Origin: Sulfurospirillum sp. UCH001
GTDB taxonomy: Bacteria; Campylobacterota; Campylobacteria; Campylobacterales; Sulfurospirillaceae
Assembly: GCF_001548035.1 (NCBI RefSeq)
Contig: NZ_AP014723.1
Coordinates: 1,178,001-1,242,000 of the forward strand
Reading direction: 5' to 3'
Length of the DNA: 64,000 nucleotides
In this document: positions 42,204-50,623 of the stretch, one piece after another
Layout: each line of letters opens with the position of its first letter
How positions within the stretch are numbered: the first letter of the stretch is position 1
Made by a program: the position numbers and the translations under genes
The notes under the pieces: generated by a model
What the model saw: only the letters and a program-made list of their open reading frames with translations
Databases searched by the model: none
What the model was told of the DNA's origin: nothing

Positions 42204-44015
42204 TTATTTCTCCTCTATTTTTACAAATGCATCGGTTGGACAGACGACATCAAGACAAGCGCTACAGCCTGCACATAAGAAGAGGTCGATTTCCATTTTG
42301 CCTGCTTCGTTGTAGTGCATTGGCGGACATTTGTAGTTGGTGATACACGAATCACACGCAACACATTTCTCTTCATCAACTTCTACGCTCACTTTTCCTA
42401 GACGACCTTTTGCGTTTTCTTTATCTAAGACACAAAACTCACGTACAACAGCAACAACAGGTGCATTAGCCGTTTTATAGGCTTCTTGAAGCGATTTCAT
42501 AAAGTCAACGGTTTTGTTTAGGTCTGGCTCATAGATGTACTCATGACAGGTAAGTCCACAGCCTTCAACAATGCGCTTGATGTCGATTTGATGAGGATTG
42601 GTACGCTCTGGTGTCGTTTGACGTCCTGTCATCGCTGTGGTGGAGTTATCCAAAATGACCAAAATAAATTTGTGATTTTGGTAAGCTGCATTGATAAGTG
42701 GTGCAACACCAGAGTGCATAAAGGTACTATCGCCGATGGTCGCTACAACGGTTTTGTCTGGGTCTGAAATGCTAAAACCACTTGCCATAGATACACTAGC
42801 ACCCATACATAAGATGGTGTCAATCGCCGCTTGATTGAGGCCAAGTGTGTAACAGCCAATGTCAGAAGTATAGATAGACTTTTTCTTTTTAAACACTTTA
42901 GTAATGGCATAGTGAACATCACGGTGTGGACAACCTGGGCACATATTGGGCGGGCGTTTTGGAAGTTCTTCTGTGTATTTTTCACTTTTATAAGCATGAC
43001 TTTGAGCAATGACACCTGCATTTGCAAAAGCAGTGACAACTTTATCTTTTGAAAATTCATCAATTTGGTGGAGGTGTTTTGTCAGTTTTCCATACAGTTT
43101 TGGAGAGCTTAATTGCTCTTCTATACAAGGATAACTCTCTTCAAAAATGATGACTTTGTCATAGTTAGTAAAAAGCTCTTCAATTTTTTCTTTTGGAAGA
43201 GGGTATGGCATGTCGAGTTTTAAAATATCGGCTTTAATGCCTAGTTCTTCTACAGCTTCTCGTACATATCCATCGCCTGTACCGCTGGTGAGACAAAGCA
43301 CATTCTCACCTTTAAAAGCATGTGTTTTTGGCTTGATGAGATGATCCCAGTTCCACATCTTAATCGCTTCTAAACGATCGAGTTGTTCTAAGCCTTGTCT
43401 ATATCTTCCTGCAGGTGGGACAGCGCCCCAACGTGGGATATTGCGTTCAAAATCACCTTTATTGGCAGTTACTTTGATCTCATCATCAACATCGCAAATC
43501 TCTCTTGCATGACTGACGCGCATAACAGGGCGTAACATAACAACGGATTCAAATTCGTGGGAGAGTTCAACACCTAGTTTTACCATATCATAGGCTTCTT
43601 GAGGCGTACTAGGGTCAAGCACAGGAATACGTGCAAATTTTGCGAAGCTGCGGCTATCTTGTTCAGTTTGAGACGAGTAGAAACCAGGGTCATCACAGGA
43701 AATAAGGAGCATTGCGCCTTTAAGACCAATGTATGAGGCACTCATTAAAGCGTCACTCGCGACATTAAGCCCCACTTGTTTCATCGTAGCACAGGTGCGT
43801 TTACCCGAAATCGCTCCCGCATATGCTACTTCAAAACCTACTTTTTCATTAGTAGCCCATTGTGCATAGGCTTCAAGTTTGTTTTTATCTCGAAATTTTT
43901 GGAAATTTCCCAAAATTTCACTTGAAGGCGTTCCTGGGTAGCCTGAAACCATATCAACCCCTGCGTGAATCAAACCAAGGGCGATGGCATCATTTCCCAT
44001 CAAAATCTGTTTCAT
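42204..44015 (-). CDS. iorA: indolepyruvate ferredoxin oxidoreductase, alpha subunit
   Basis: 603 residues. N-terminal domain with LIHAGVDMVSGYPGTPSSEIL; TPP-binding domain with NMCPGCPHRDVHYAI, GDSTFMHSGVAPLINAAYQN and ILDNSTTAMTGRQTTPE; C-terminal ferredoxin-like domain with CVACDSCITNYKCPP and CAGCSACLDVVCP carrying two [4Fe-4S] clusters. First gene of the five-gene operon iorA-iorB-paaK-ACT-paaK. The 218-bp region in front is shared with a divergent symporter unit. Confidence 0.95.
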   Translation of the reverse strand: MKQILMGNDAIALGLIHAGVDMVSGYPGTPSSEILGNFQKFRDKNKLEAYAQWATNEKVGFEVAYAGAISGKRTCATMKQVGLNVASDALMSASYIGLKGAMLLISCDDPGFYSSQTEQDSRSFAKFARIPVLDPSTPQEAYDMVKLGVELSHEFESVVMLRPVMRVSHAREICDVDDEIKVTANKGDFERNIPRWGAVPPAGRYRQGLEQLDRLEAIKMWNWDHLIKPKTHAFKGENVLCLTSGTGDGYVREAVEELGIKADILKLDMPYPLPKEKIEELFTNYDKVIIFEESYPCIEEQLSSPKLYGKLTKHLHQIDEFSKDKVVTAFANAGVIAQSHAYKSEKYTEELPKRPPNMCPGCPHRDVHYAITKVFKKKKSIYTSDIGCYTLGLNQAAIDTILCMGASVSMASGFSISDPDKTVVATIGDSTFMHSGVAPLINAAYQNHKFILVILDNSTTAMTGRQTTPERTNPHQIDIKRIVEGCGLTCHEYIYEPDLNKTVDFMKSLQEAYKTANAPVVAVVREFCVLDKENAKGRLGKVSVEVDEEKCVACDSCITNYKCPPMHYNEAGKMEIDLFLCAGCSACLDVVCPTDAFVKIEEK

Positions 44016-44233
44016 ATCGTTGTGCTCCGTTGCTGATAGATAGTAATGGTTTAAAGGGTATTGAAACTTACTTTATAAAATACTTATCTAAGCCTTTGTG
44101 TCGAAAGTGTTACACTCAAAGTGAGCATTTTTGAAACTTCATCATTTTTTTATAATCGATTAAGGATATAACTAAAGTTTCGTTAAAGCTTTTTATATTA
44201 CTTTTAAGGAACTTTTAAAAAGAGAGGGGTTGT
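44016..44233. other. divergent regulatory region between iorA and the symporter unit
   Basis: No gene seen. On the plus strand TATAAT lies at 44151-44156, with a TTGAAA 14 bp upstream. A perfect 11-bp palindrome AGTGT-T-ACACT lies at 44106-44116, midway between the two start codons; it could be half of an operator. Leaders are about 60-80 nt. Confidence 0.45.
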
Positions 44234-44401
44234 ATGGGAACATTTGATCTTGGTGTGGGCTCGGCCTTTTGGCTGATGAATGCAAGTGCTCTATTGTGCG
44301 TTATTTACGGCGTCATCAACTGGGATAAAGACAAAGAAGAAAAGGTGCTTGAACGCAAGACGTGGGATAAAAATGAAGCTAAAATCAATGAGGATTTATG
44401 A
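44234..44401 (+). CDS. symporter small accessory protein
   Basis: 55 residues. The N-terminal half (GVGSAFWLMNASALLCVIYGVINW) is one membrane helix; the rest is charged (DKDKEEKVLERKTW). Small proteins of this shape precede many SSS-family symporter genes and are known as symporter small accessory proteins; the role is probably stability or function of the transporter. GAGGGG lies 5 nt before the ATG, and its TGA overlaps the ATG of the symporter (ATGA). Confidence 0.82.
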   Translation: MGTFDLGVGSAFWLMNASALLCVIYGVINWDKDKEEKVLERKTWDKNEAKINEDL

Positions 44402-46041
44402 TGAATTTAATTGAAAATATTGTCATCATTCTCTATCTTGCTGTACTTGCATATTTGGGTTATGTTGGGTACAAACAGACAAAAAGCTCAGCAGATTACT
44501 TAATTGCAGGAGGCGATACACATCCTTTTGTAATGGCATTAAGCTATGGTGCTACATTTATTTCCACAGCTGCCATCGTTGGTTTTGGTGGTGTTGCAGC
44601 ATGGTTAGGAAATTCGCTTCTTTGGCTTACATTTTGTAACATCTTTATAGGGGTGTTTATTGCCTTTGTTTTTTTAGGCAATCCTACCCGTAAAATGGGC
44701 ATTCGCCTCAATGCACATACGTTTCCTGAATTATTAGGACGACGTTTTAATTCTAAGTTTATTCAGGTGTTTGGTGGTGTTCTCATCACAATTTTTATGC
44801 CTTTGTATACTTCTGCGGTTCTCATTGGTGGTACAGAATTTTTAGTAGCATACTTTAAAGTGGACTATCATCTTGCCCTTTTGGTCATGTCAGTCATCGT
44901 TACAGGTTATGTACTTGCAGGTGGACTAAAAGGTGTTATGCTCACTGATGCCCTTCAAGGTGTCATTATGTTTGTTGCAATGATTATTCTTTTAGTGATG
45001 GTTTTTGATTCTGTAGGTGGAATGGATGTGGGACTCTCTAAATTAGAGATGGTTTGGGATAAAACAGTTACACCTCTTGCAAGCGTTAATATAAAAGATT
45101 TGGCAGCGGGCAGTCCAGATTTTTTAATGAAGCTTTCAATGAACTGGGGTTTCCAAGGCTGGAATAAAATGCCAGTTTTCCTCTCAGAAGGATGGCTCTT
45201 TATTATCACAACTATCGCTATGGGTGTTGGTGTAGGCGTTTTAGCTCAACCACAACTTGTTGTACGTTTTATGACCGTAAAAAGCAAAAATGAGCTTAAT
45301 CGTGCTGTTTTAATCGGGGGTATTTTTATCATTGCGATGACAGGGATTATCTATCTTGTAGGTTCTGTCACAAACGTTTGGTATTTTGAATTTAATGAGG
45401 GTAAAAATGCGCTTCAAAGTACGGGTAGCATTGGTAAGGTTATTCCTCATTTCATTAATGCAGCGATGCCAAAATGGTTTGCATTTATCTTTTTATTTGC
45501 ACTTATTTCTGCGGCGATGAGCACACTTTCAAGTCAATTTCATGCAATGGGTACAGCAATAGGTCGTGATGTATTTGAGCAACTTGCAGGTAAACATAAC
45601 CCAAATTCATTGCTCATTACACGTTCAGGCATCATTATTATGATCGTTATCTCCGTCTCTTTAGCCTATGTGTTTGACAAACAACCCGCTATTATCGCGC
45701 GCAGTACGGCTATCTTTTTTGCACTGTGTGCAAGTATCTTTTTACCAACCTATTTTGGTGGACTTTTTTGGAAACGTATGACTAAAAAAGGTGCCATTGC
45801 TTCTATGTTCGTAGGTACGATTGTAACGACATTTTGGTTGCTTTTCGTTCATTTTCAAGAGGCAAAAGAGCTTGGAATTTGTAAGATGCTTTTTGGCGTC
45901 AATACGCTTTTGAGTGGTAAAGTCACCTTTGTAGATGCAATGATTGTAGCATTACCACTTTCAGCATTGACAGCGATTGTTGTTTCATTAATGACAAAAC
46001 CAGAGAATCCGGCACTCATCAAAAAGTGTTTTGAGGATTAA
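44398..46041 (+). CDS. sodium:solute symporter (SSS family)
   Basis: 547 residues, about 13 membrane helices. YLIAGGDTHPFVMALSYGATFISTAAIVGFGG (first sodium site area), LAGGLKGVMLTDALQGVIMF (SSS family signature), SAAMSTLSSQFHAMGTAIGRD (second sodium site with Ser/Thr) are diagnostic. Likely imports a small carboxylate with Na+. Divergence from iorAB-paaK suggests aryl acids or related organic acids as substrate, but acetate or pyruvate is also possible. Translationally coupled with the small accessory protein upstream. Confidence 0.88.
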   Translation: MMNLIENIVIILYLAVLAYLGYVGYKQTKSSADYLIAGGDTHPFVMALSYGATFISTAAIVGFGGVAAWLGNSLLWLTFCNIFIGVFIAFVFLGNPTRKMGIRLNAHTFPELLGRRFNSKFIQVFGGVLITIFMPLYTSAVLIGGTEFLVAYFKVDYHLALLVMSVIVTGYVLAGGLKGVMLTDALQGVIMFVAMIILLVMVFDSVGGMDVGLSKLEMVWDKTVTPLASVNIKDLAAGSPDFLMKLSMNWGFQGWNKMPVFLSEGWLFIITTIAMGVGVGVLAQPQLVVRFMTVKSKNELNRAVLIGGIFIIAMTGIIYLVGSVTNVWYFEFNEGKNALQSTGSIGKVIPHFINAAMPKWFAFIFLFALISAAMSTLSSQFHAMGTAIGRDVFEQLAGKHNPNSLLITRSGIIIMIVISVSLAYVFDKQPAIIARSTAIFFALCASIFLPTYFGGLFWKRMTKKGAIASMFVGTIVTTFWLLFVHFQEAKELGICKMLFGVNTLLSGKVTFVDAMIVALPLSALTAIVVSLMTKPENPALIKKCFED

Positions 46042-46047
46042 AAAAGA

Positions 46048-46068
46048 AGAGGGTAGTCACTACCCTCT
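46048..46068 (-). terminator. terminator of the flaG-fliD-fliS operon
   Basis: AGAGGGTAG-TCA-CTACCCTCT: a 9-bp perfect stem with 3-nt loop, followed on the minus strand by TCTTTTTT. It overlaps the stop codon of the last gene. It may also stop the convergent symporter transcript. Confidence 0.9.
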
Positions 46069-46311
46069 GTACTCTTGAATGTAGGATTCTGTTGACGTAT
46101 CAACAAATTTACGTGTTTTTTTAAGCTTTTGCATTGCATCAAATGTATTTGCTTTTTCTCTTTCCATAATGACTAAAGCTTCTTGTATAAGTGCACAAAC
46201 AGTTTGTGCTTCCTCAATAGTTTCAAATTGAGGTATATTATCGATCAGTTCACCGATGTTTGTATGGTTTTCTTCTACAATCGCAATTGTAAAATCTTTA
46301 ATCCATGACAT
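46060..46311 (-). CDS. FliT-like flagellar protein candidate
   Basis: 83 residues from the ATG at 46311; the longer open frame (to 46407) runs into fliS in another frame. A mostly helical, charged protein (MSWIKDFTIAIVEENHTNIGELIDNIP..., ending with KKTRKFVDTSTESYIQEYRG). The start overlaps fliS by 14 bp and it ends the flaG-fliD-fliS operon, the usual place for the FliD chaperone FliT. Similarity to FliT is not obvious by eye, so position is the main argument. Confidence 0.6.
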   Translation of the reverse strand: MSWIKDFTIAIVEENHTNIGELIDNIPQFETIEEAQTVCALIQEALVIMEREKANTFDAMQKLKKTRKFVDTSTESYIQEYRG

Positions 46312-46675
46312 ACTCAGTCTCTTCTTTCCATGCCTGTAATAATTCTTTAGCAACATTAATGACTTCATCAAGTTTGGCTGTATCATTGTTGAGATTTGCT
46401 TCTGCAAGAAGTTTCACTTGATGAATGTAAAGACCGCTCAAATAGTGTGCGATTTGACCACCATCGTAATTAAGGGAATTAATAAGCTCTGTAAAAATCG
46501 CTGATGTTCTATTGATCCAATAGGTTCTTTTTTCAATATTGCCATCTTCAATAGCTTTTTTTGCTTGTGATGCAAAACGTAGAACACCTTCATATAGCAT
46601 TCTAATCAACTTTTCAGAAGATTCAATAGAGGCGTTGTTTTGTGAGTAAGTTGAATATGCTAAGTTGGTATACAT
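46298..46675 (-). CDS. fliS: flagellin export chaperone FliS
   Basis: 125 residues. SSEKLIRMLYEGVLRFASQAKKAI near the N-terminus and NSLNYDGGQIAHYLSGLYIHQVKLLAEAN are the FliS helical bundle motifs. It binds the C-terminal helix of flagellin and prevents its premature polymerisation. Lies 15 bp after fliD and overlaps the next gene by 14 bp. Confidence 0.94.
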   Translation of the reverse strand: MYTNLAYSTYSQNNASIESSEKLIRMLYEGVLRFASQAKKAIEDGNIEKRTYWINRTSAIFTELINSLNYDGGQIAHYLSGLYIHQVKLLAEANLNNDTAKLDEVINVAKELLQAWKEETEYVMD

Positions 46676-46690
46676 TTTAAATTCCTTTAA

Positions 46691-48376
46691 TTATTTGCTA
46701 ACGTAAGATTGTTTAATCATAGATGAGAGTGAACTAAACTCGGTATTTAGTTTACTGATGATGCTTTCATAAGCAGCAAATTTTGTTGCCATTGCATCGT
46801 ATTTTGTATCCAATCGAAAAACTGCAGTTGCTCTTGATTTAGTTAATGCCGTTTTTTCAGTTGTAAGACTTTTATTGTATTGAACCAATGTACCATCTGT
46901 AGTGTTGACATAACCTGCCATCATGGTATTGAATTTTTTGAATAAACCATCTTTTGTTTTTGGCGATGAATAAACATTACTTGTGCTAAGACCCAAAGAG
47001 GCTAGGGCTGTACTCTCACCTGTAATCACAATGTCTGCACCTGCTGCGCCTTTTAGAACAATATTATTATTAGTTCCAATACTCGCAGTAATACCTGTAA
47101 TACCTGCATTGTTGATCGCTGTTTTAATAGCGTCCAAATTTTCTGCTACTGTTGATGTTGAGAGTGTTGTAAACGTAATTGCTTTACCATTGATGGATAA
47201 TGCATCCGCACCAATACTCAAGCCGCCCGATGAAACACTTGTACCTTTATACGATGTGCTACTATAGGTTGTTGAGCCTTGAAAATAGTCTCTAACATCA
47301 GCAGGGTCAGCTGCTACTTTTGCATTGAACGTTGTTGCGCTAAATTCAAGTTTTCCTTCTGTGGTCATACTGATACCATAGTCACTAAGGCTTCTGCCTT
47401 CACTGTCAACCCCTAAAACTTGTTTACGAATATCTGTACTTAAGGAGTTGATTTGTGTAACACCTTGAAATGTACCAGCTGTTTTTGTGGTTGTATCATA
47501 AGCTGTTGCAGTTTTCAATTTTGTCATAATATCATTGTATGAAGAGACAAGTGATTTTAGATTGGTTGTGATATTTGTCCAGTCTTGTGTAATAGAAACT
47601 GTTGTATTGGTCGCAGCATCGGTTTGCTCTTTATTTAATGTAATCGTTGTTCCAACAACAAGATCATCAATCGTATTGGTAGAGCGTGTTACATTAACGC
47701 CATTATAAATGATAGAAGCATCTCTTGCTGTTTTAAGATGATTTGCGCTTTGGTCAAGTCCTAAGTCAGTAAGAGCCGTTCCTGTGGAAGATAATGTAAT
47801 GGCATTATCAGCTCCAGTTGAATTTGATTTAATGACAAGTTTATAAGGATTTGTACCACCAACATTCAAAATCGAAGCAGTAATTTTACCGCTTGCTTTT
47901 TCATTGATCATATCTTGCAGTTCTACAAGGGTAGTTGATGATGTTACGGCAATATCGTATGTGTTCGTTCCAAGTTTTAATGTCAGTGTATCATTTGAAG
48001 AGGTAAATGTACTTGTTTTACTTGTAAAACTTGTTGACTGATAAATATCTTGTTGCGCAAGCTTATCGACATGAAGTGTAAAGCTATCTACGTTTGTTCC
48101 AGATTTTGTTGTGACAGAAACAGCATCATTTGAAACCGTTGTGGTTCTTTGAAGATAGTTATTTTCTTCTGACAAAGCAGACGTTGAAGCTTTTAGAGTA
48201 TTTGCCAATGCTGTAAGCGAAGCCAAATCACTTTGCTTATTGGTATTGGTTGTTAGCTTCGCATCAATTGGATTAAGTATAGCTTTTTCATCGACAGCTC
48301 TTAATTTATCAATAGTATCGTATGAAAGTGCTCCGTCACTACCTAGTCCCAATGAGCTTAAGCTTGAAGTTGCCAT
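46691..48376 (-). CDS. fliD: flagellar filament cap protein FliD
   Basis: 561 residues. N-terminal coiled coil with LGSDGALSYDTIDKLRAVDE, a central domain rich in Thr/Ser/Asn strands, and a C-terminal coiled coil (FRLDTKYDAMATKFAAYESI then LNTEFSSLSSMIKQ). Forms the pentamer cap for flagellin assembly. No Cys. Short repeated segments such as KITASILN and GITASIGT are duplicated flagellin-hook-IN motifs (DAINNAG-type). Part of the flaG operon. Confidence 0.93.
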   Translation of the reverse strand: MATSSLSSLGLGSDGALSYDTIDKLRAVDEKAILNPIDAKLTTNTNKQSDLASLTALANTLKASTSALSEENNYLQRTTTVSNDAVSVTTKSGTNVDSFTLHVDKLAQQDIYQSTSFTSKTSTFTSSNDTLTLKLGTNTYDIAVTSSTTLVELQDMINEKASGKITASILNVGGTNPYKLVIKSNSTGADNAITLSSTGTALTDLGLDQSANHLKTARDASIIYNGVNVTRSTNTIDDLVVGTTITLNKEQTDAATNTTVSITQDWTNITTNLKSLVSSYNDIMTKLKTATAYDTTTKTAGTFQGVTQINSLSTDIRKQVLGVDSEGRSLSDYGISMTTEGKLEFSATTFNAKVAADPADVRDYFQGSTTYSSTSYKGTSVSSGGLSIGADALSINGKAITFTTLSTSTVAENLDAIKTAINNAGITGITASIGTNNNIVLKGAAGADIVITGESTALASLGLSTSNVYSSPKTKDGLFKKFNTMMAGYVNTTDGTLVQYNKSLTTEKTALTKSRATAVFRLDTKYDAMATKFAAYESIISKLNTEFSSLSSMIKQSYVSK

Positions 48377-48379
48377 TGT

Positions 48380-48742
48380 CTATCCTTTTTTGTCGAAAAT
48401 TATTCCTACGATTTCTTTCATTTTTGCAGAAAGACTCATCGCTTCTTCAGTAGGGAATTTGCGAATGACTTTTCCCGTACTCTTTTCAATTACATTGATA
48501 AACATTTGATTAATTTTATCGTTATATCCAAATGTAATATTTGTATTGAGAATATCCATTTGTTTGTTAAGTTCATTGACTGTTTCACTTAACGCTTTTG
48601 GATCTGTCTCCTCTTTTTTTGCCTGCTCATTGACTTTGTTGGTGTCAGCAGTCTGTTCTACTTGTCTTGTTGGAGCCGAGTTTTCTACTTTAGGAGAAGT
48701 TGCTGCTTCAACTTGTTTGCTGGTCGCGCTAAAGATGTCCAT
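48380..48742 (-). CDS. flaG: FlaG family flagellar protein
   Basis: 120 residues. The first 60 are low-complexity and charged. The C-terminal FlaG domain has VNELNKQMDILNTNITFGYNDKIN and NVIEKSTGKVIRKFPTEEAMSL. FlaG affects filament length in related bacteria. First gene of the operon; a sigma-28 promoter lies about 40-65 bp upstream. Confidence 0.9.
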   Translation of the reverse strand: MDIFSATSKQVEAATSPKVENSAPTRQVEQTADTNKVNEQAKKEETDPKALSETVNELNKQMDILNTNITFGYNDKINQMFINVIEKSTGKVIRKFPTEEAMSLSAKMKEIVGIIFDKKG

Positions 48743-48780
48743 AATTGCCTCCTTGTCATTTTATAAATTTCCTACAAGCT

Positions 48781-48807
48781 AGATCGACACATATTTTTTT
48801 TTGTTTA
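48781..48807 (-). promoter_or_regulatory. sigma-28 promoter of flaG-fliD-fliS
   Basis: On the minus strand: TAAAC, a poly-A stretch, then GTCGATCT. TAAA and CGAT are 17 bp apart, as in the consensus TAAA-N15-GCCGATAA. The second half is weaker than in motAB. Confidence 0.7.
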
Positions 48808-48924
48808 ATTATTTAAACGAGAATGATGATTGTATGAGTATATCTTCTAACTTCGCTCAAACGTATAGGAAGTCTATTAAGATTTAGTGTGTTACTATTT
48901 CATTACTATACACAGAGGAATAAG

Positions 48925-49287
48925 ATGAAAATAGCGTTAGTTTGTCAATCATTGCTGTTAAGCCGCGCACTTAAAAGTTTTTTAGGAGAGATGGTCGTTC
49001 CTTATAAACAGTGTGATTTTGTTATCAGTGATAAAAAAATCGAACTTGATAAACCTATTTTCTATATCTCCTCAAATGAAGGAAATTTAGTCATTCCTTT
49101 TTCTAAATCCTCGCTTCTTATAGAATTGGATAAGTTTTTCCAACATCTTGTCCTAAGACAAGGTAATATGGATGATATGATGCCAAGCGCTAAAAGCACG
49201 CAAGAACTCGAGGAAAAGATTACCGCACTTACAGAAAAATTTAGAGCTGAGTTGATTCAAACGATTCGAGGTTACTATGGTAACTAA
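48925..49287 (+). CDS. conserved-looking small protein upstream of rsmD
   Basis: 120 residues from ATG 48925, which has GAGGAA 5 nt upstream; an earlier start at 48889 has no such site. I recognise no family. The N-terminal KIALVCQSLLLSRALKSFLGE followed by CDFVISDKK and PIFYISSNE alternates strands and helices as in a Rossmann-like fold, and the C-terminal half (TQELEEKITALTEKFRAELIQTIR) is helical. Its stop overlaps the rsmD start by 11 bp. Location between flagellar operons may hint at a motility role. Confidence 0.7.
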   Translation: MKIALVCQSLLLSRALKSFLGEMVVPYKQCDFVISDKKIELDKPIFYISSNEGNLVIPFSKSSLLIELDKFFQHLVLRQGNMDDMMPSAKSTQELEEKITALTEKFRAELIQTIRGYYGN

Positions 49288-49852
49288 GCCTTTGTTTACA
49301 ACCATTAGTGTAGGAAAATATAAAGGTAAAAAGATAGCGCTTCCTTCACTGGACAGTACACGGAGCACAAAAGCAATTCTCAAAGGTTCTCTTTTTGATA
49401 GCCTTCAATACGATATTATAGATGAAGTTTTCGTAGAAGTCTTTGGTGGCAGTGGTTCCATGGGACTTGAAGCATTGAGCCGTGGAGCTAAACATGCCTA
49501 TTTTATTGAGAAAAATAAAGCAGCATATCAAACACTAAAAAGTAATTGTAAAATCATTGACGAGGCGCACACAACACCGCTTCAAGGAGATAGTTTCGTT
49601 CTTTTTCCAACATTACTATCTAGCCTTTCGTCCAAAGCCTATTTTTATTTTGATCCACCTTTTTCTATTCGCGAAGGTATGGAAGACATCTACCAAAAAG
49701 TGATTGATCTTATCGCGTCTATTCCTGTTGAAAAAATGCATTTGATTGTTATAGAGCATATGAGTACATTGACACTGCCTGAGCAGATTGGTGTCTATAC
49801 ACTTCAAAAAACGAAGAAATTTGGGAATAGCTCTTTAAGCTATTATCGATGA
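49277..49852 (+). CDS. rsmD: 16S rRNA (guanine(966)-N(2))-methyltransferase
   Basis: 191 residues. KGKKIALPSLDSTRSTKAILKGSLFDSL (RNA-binding/SAM region), EVFGGSGSMGLEALSRGAKHAYFIEKN (motif I, here with GGSGSMG in place of AGSGALG) and FYFDPPFS (the [ND]PPF catalytic loop). Methylates G966 of 16S rRNA in the small ribosomal subunit. Coupled with the preceding gene by an 11-bp overlap. Confidence 0.94.
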   Translation: MVTKPLFTTISVGKYKGKKIALPSLDSTRSTKAILKGSLFDSLQYDIIDEVFVEVFGGSGSMGLEALSRGAKHAYFIEKNKAAYQTLKSNCKIIDEAHTTPLQGDSFVLFPTLLSSLSSKAYFYFDPPFSIREGMEDIYQKVIDLIASIPVEKMHLIVIEHMSTLTLPEQIGVYTLQKTKKFGNSSLSYYR

Positions 49853-49856
49853 AATA

Positions 49857-50582
49857 ATGGAAAATAGTACATTTATTAGCGATATTTCACACAAGGCTTT
49901 TCCTCTTTCTGAACGTATTTCTGCAACAACGATTCGTCATTCTATTTTAAGAGCCATACAAGAGCAGTATCCAGATTTTCGAGAAGAAAGCTATTTGTCT
50001 GTAAGCGAAATCAATGCTTTTCGTGAAAAATATATTGCTGATTATTTGGCAAAAGAGTTAGGAGAACTTTCAGATCTAGAACAACGTGTTCTTGCTTCAT
50101 TTCGCAATAATTCAACATTAACAGATAAAATAGCCGATAGTGGTGACGAGAGTGTTACGTTAACATTTGGTCAAAAAATAGCCGACAAAGTAGCTGCTTT
50201 TGGTGGTAGCTGGACGTTCATTCTTTCATTTTGTTTTTTCCTCTTTGTATGGATTGCTATTAATGTGGTTTGGTTTCATAATCAAGGGTTTGATCCTTAT
50301 CCTTACATTTTACTCAATTTAATTTTGTCTTGTGTTGCAGCGTTACAAGCTCCTATTATTATGATGAGCCAAAACAGGCAAGAAGAAAAAGATAGAGCGC
50401 GCTCTAAAAACGACTACATGATTAATTTAAAATCTGAACTTGAAATTCGTATGCTTCATGAAAAAATAGACCATCTCATTATGCACCAACAAGAAGAACT
50501 CCTTGAAATACAAAAAGTTCAAATCGATATGATGCAGGATATTTTACAACGCGTTAATCAAAAAGAATTGTTGGAACATTAA
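49857..50582 (+). CDS. DUF1003 family membrane protein
   Basis: 241 residues. The domain with FGGSWTFILSFCFFLFVWIAIN, then FDPYPYILLNLILSCVAALQAPIIMMSQNRQ and DRARSKNDY is the DUF1003 signature, with two membrane helices (about 118-140, 148-170). N- and C-terminal parts are cytosolic and helical; the C-terminus is a coiled coil. Function is unknown. It starts 4 bp after rsmD. Confidence 0.9.
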   Translation: MENSTFISDISHKAFPLSERISATTIRHSILRAIQEQYPDFREESYLSVSEINAFREKYIADYLAKELGELSDLEQRVLASFRNNSTLTDKIADSGDESVTLTFGQKIADKVAAFGGSWTFILSFCFFLFVWIAINVVWFHNQGFDPYPYILLNLILSCVAALQAPIIMMSQNRQEEKDRARSKNDYMINLKSELEIRMLHEKIDHLIMHQQEELLEIQKVQIDMMQDILQRVNQKELLEH

Positions 50583-50623
50583 TTGCTTTAATTTGGCACG
50601 AATGTCAAATTTAAAGGAAATTG

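Noticed and set aside
46983-47267. Plus-strand open frame inside fliD
   Set aside because: Shadow of the minus-strand fliD gene, low complexity, no start signals.
50590-50612. Possible sigma-54 promoter TTTGGCACGAATG before flgI
   Set aside because: The -24 part fits but the -12 position reads TCAAA, not TTGCA or similar, so it is too weak to annotate.
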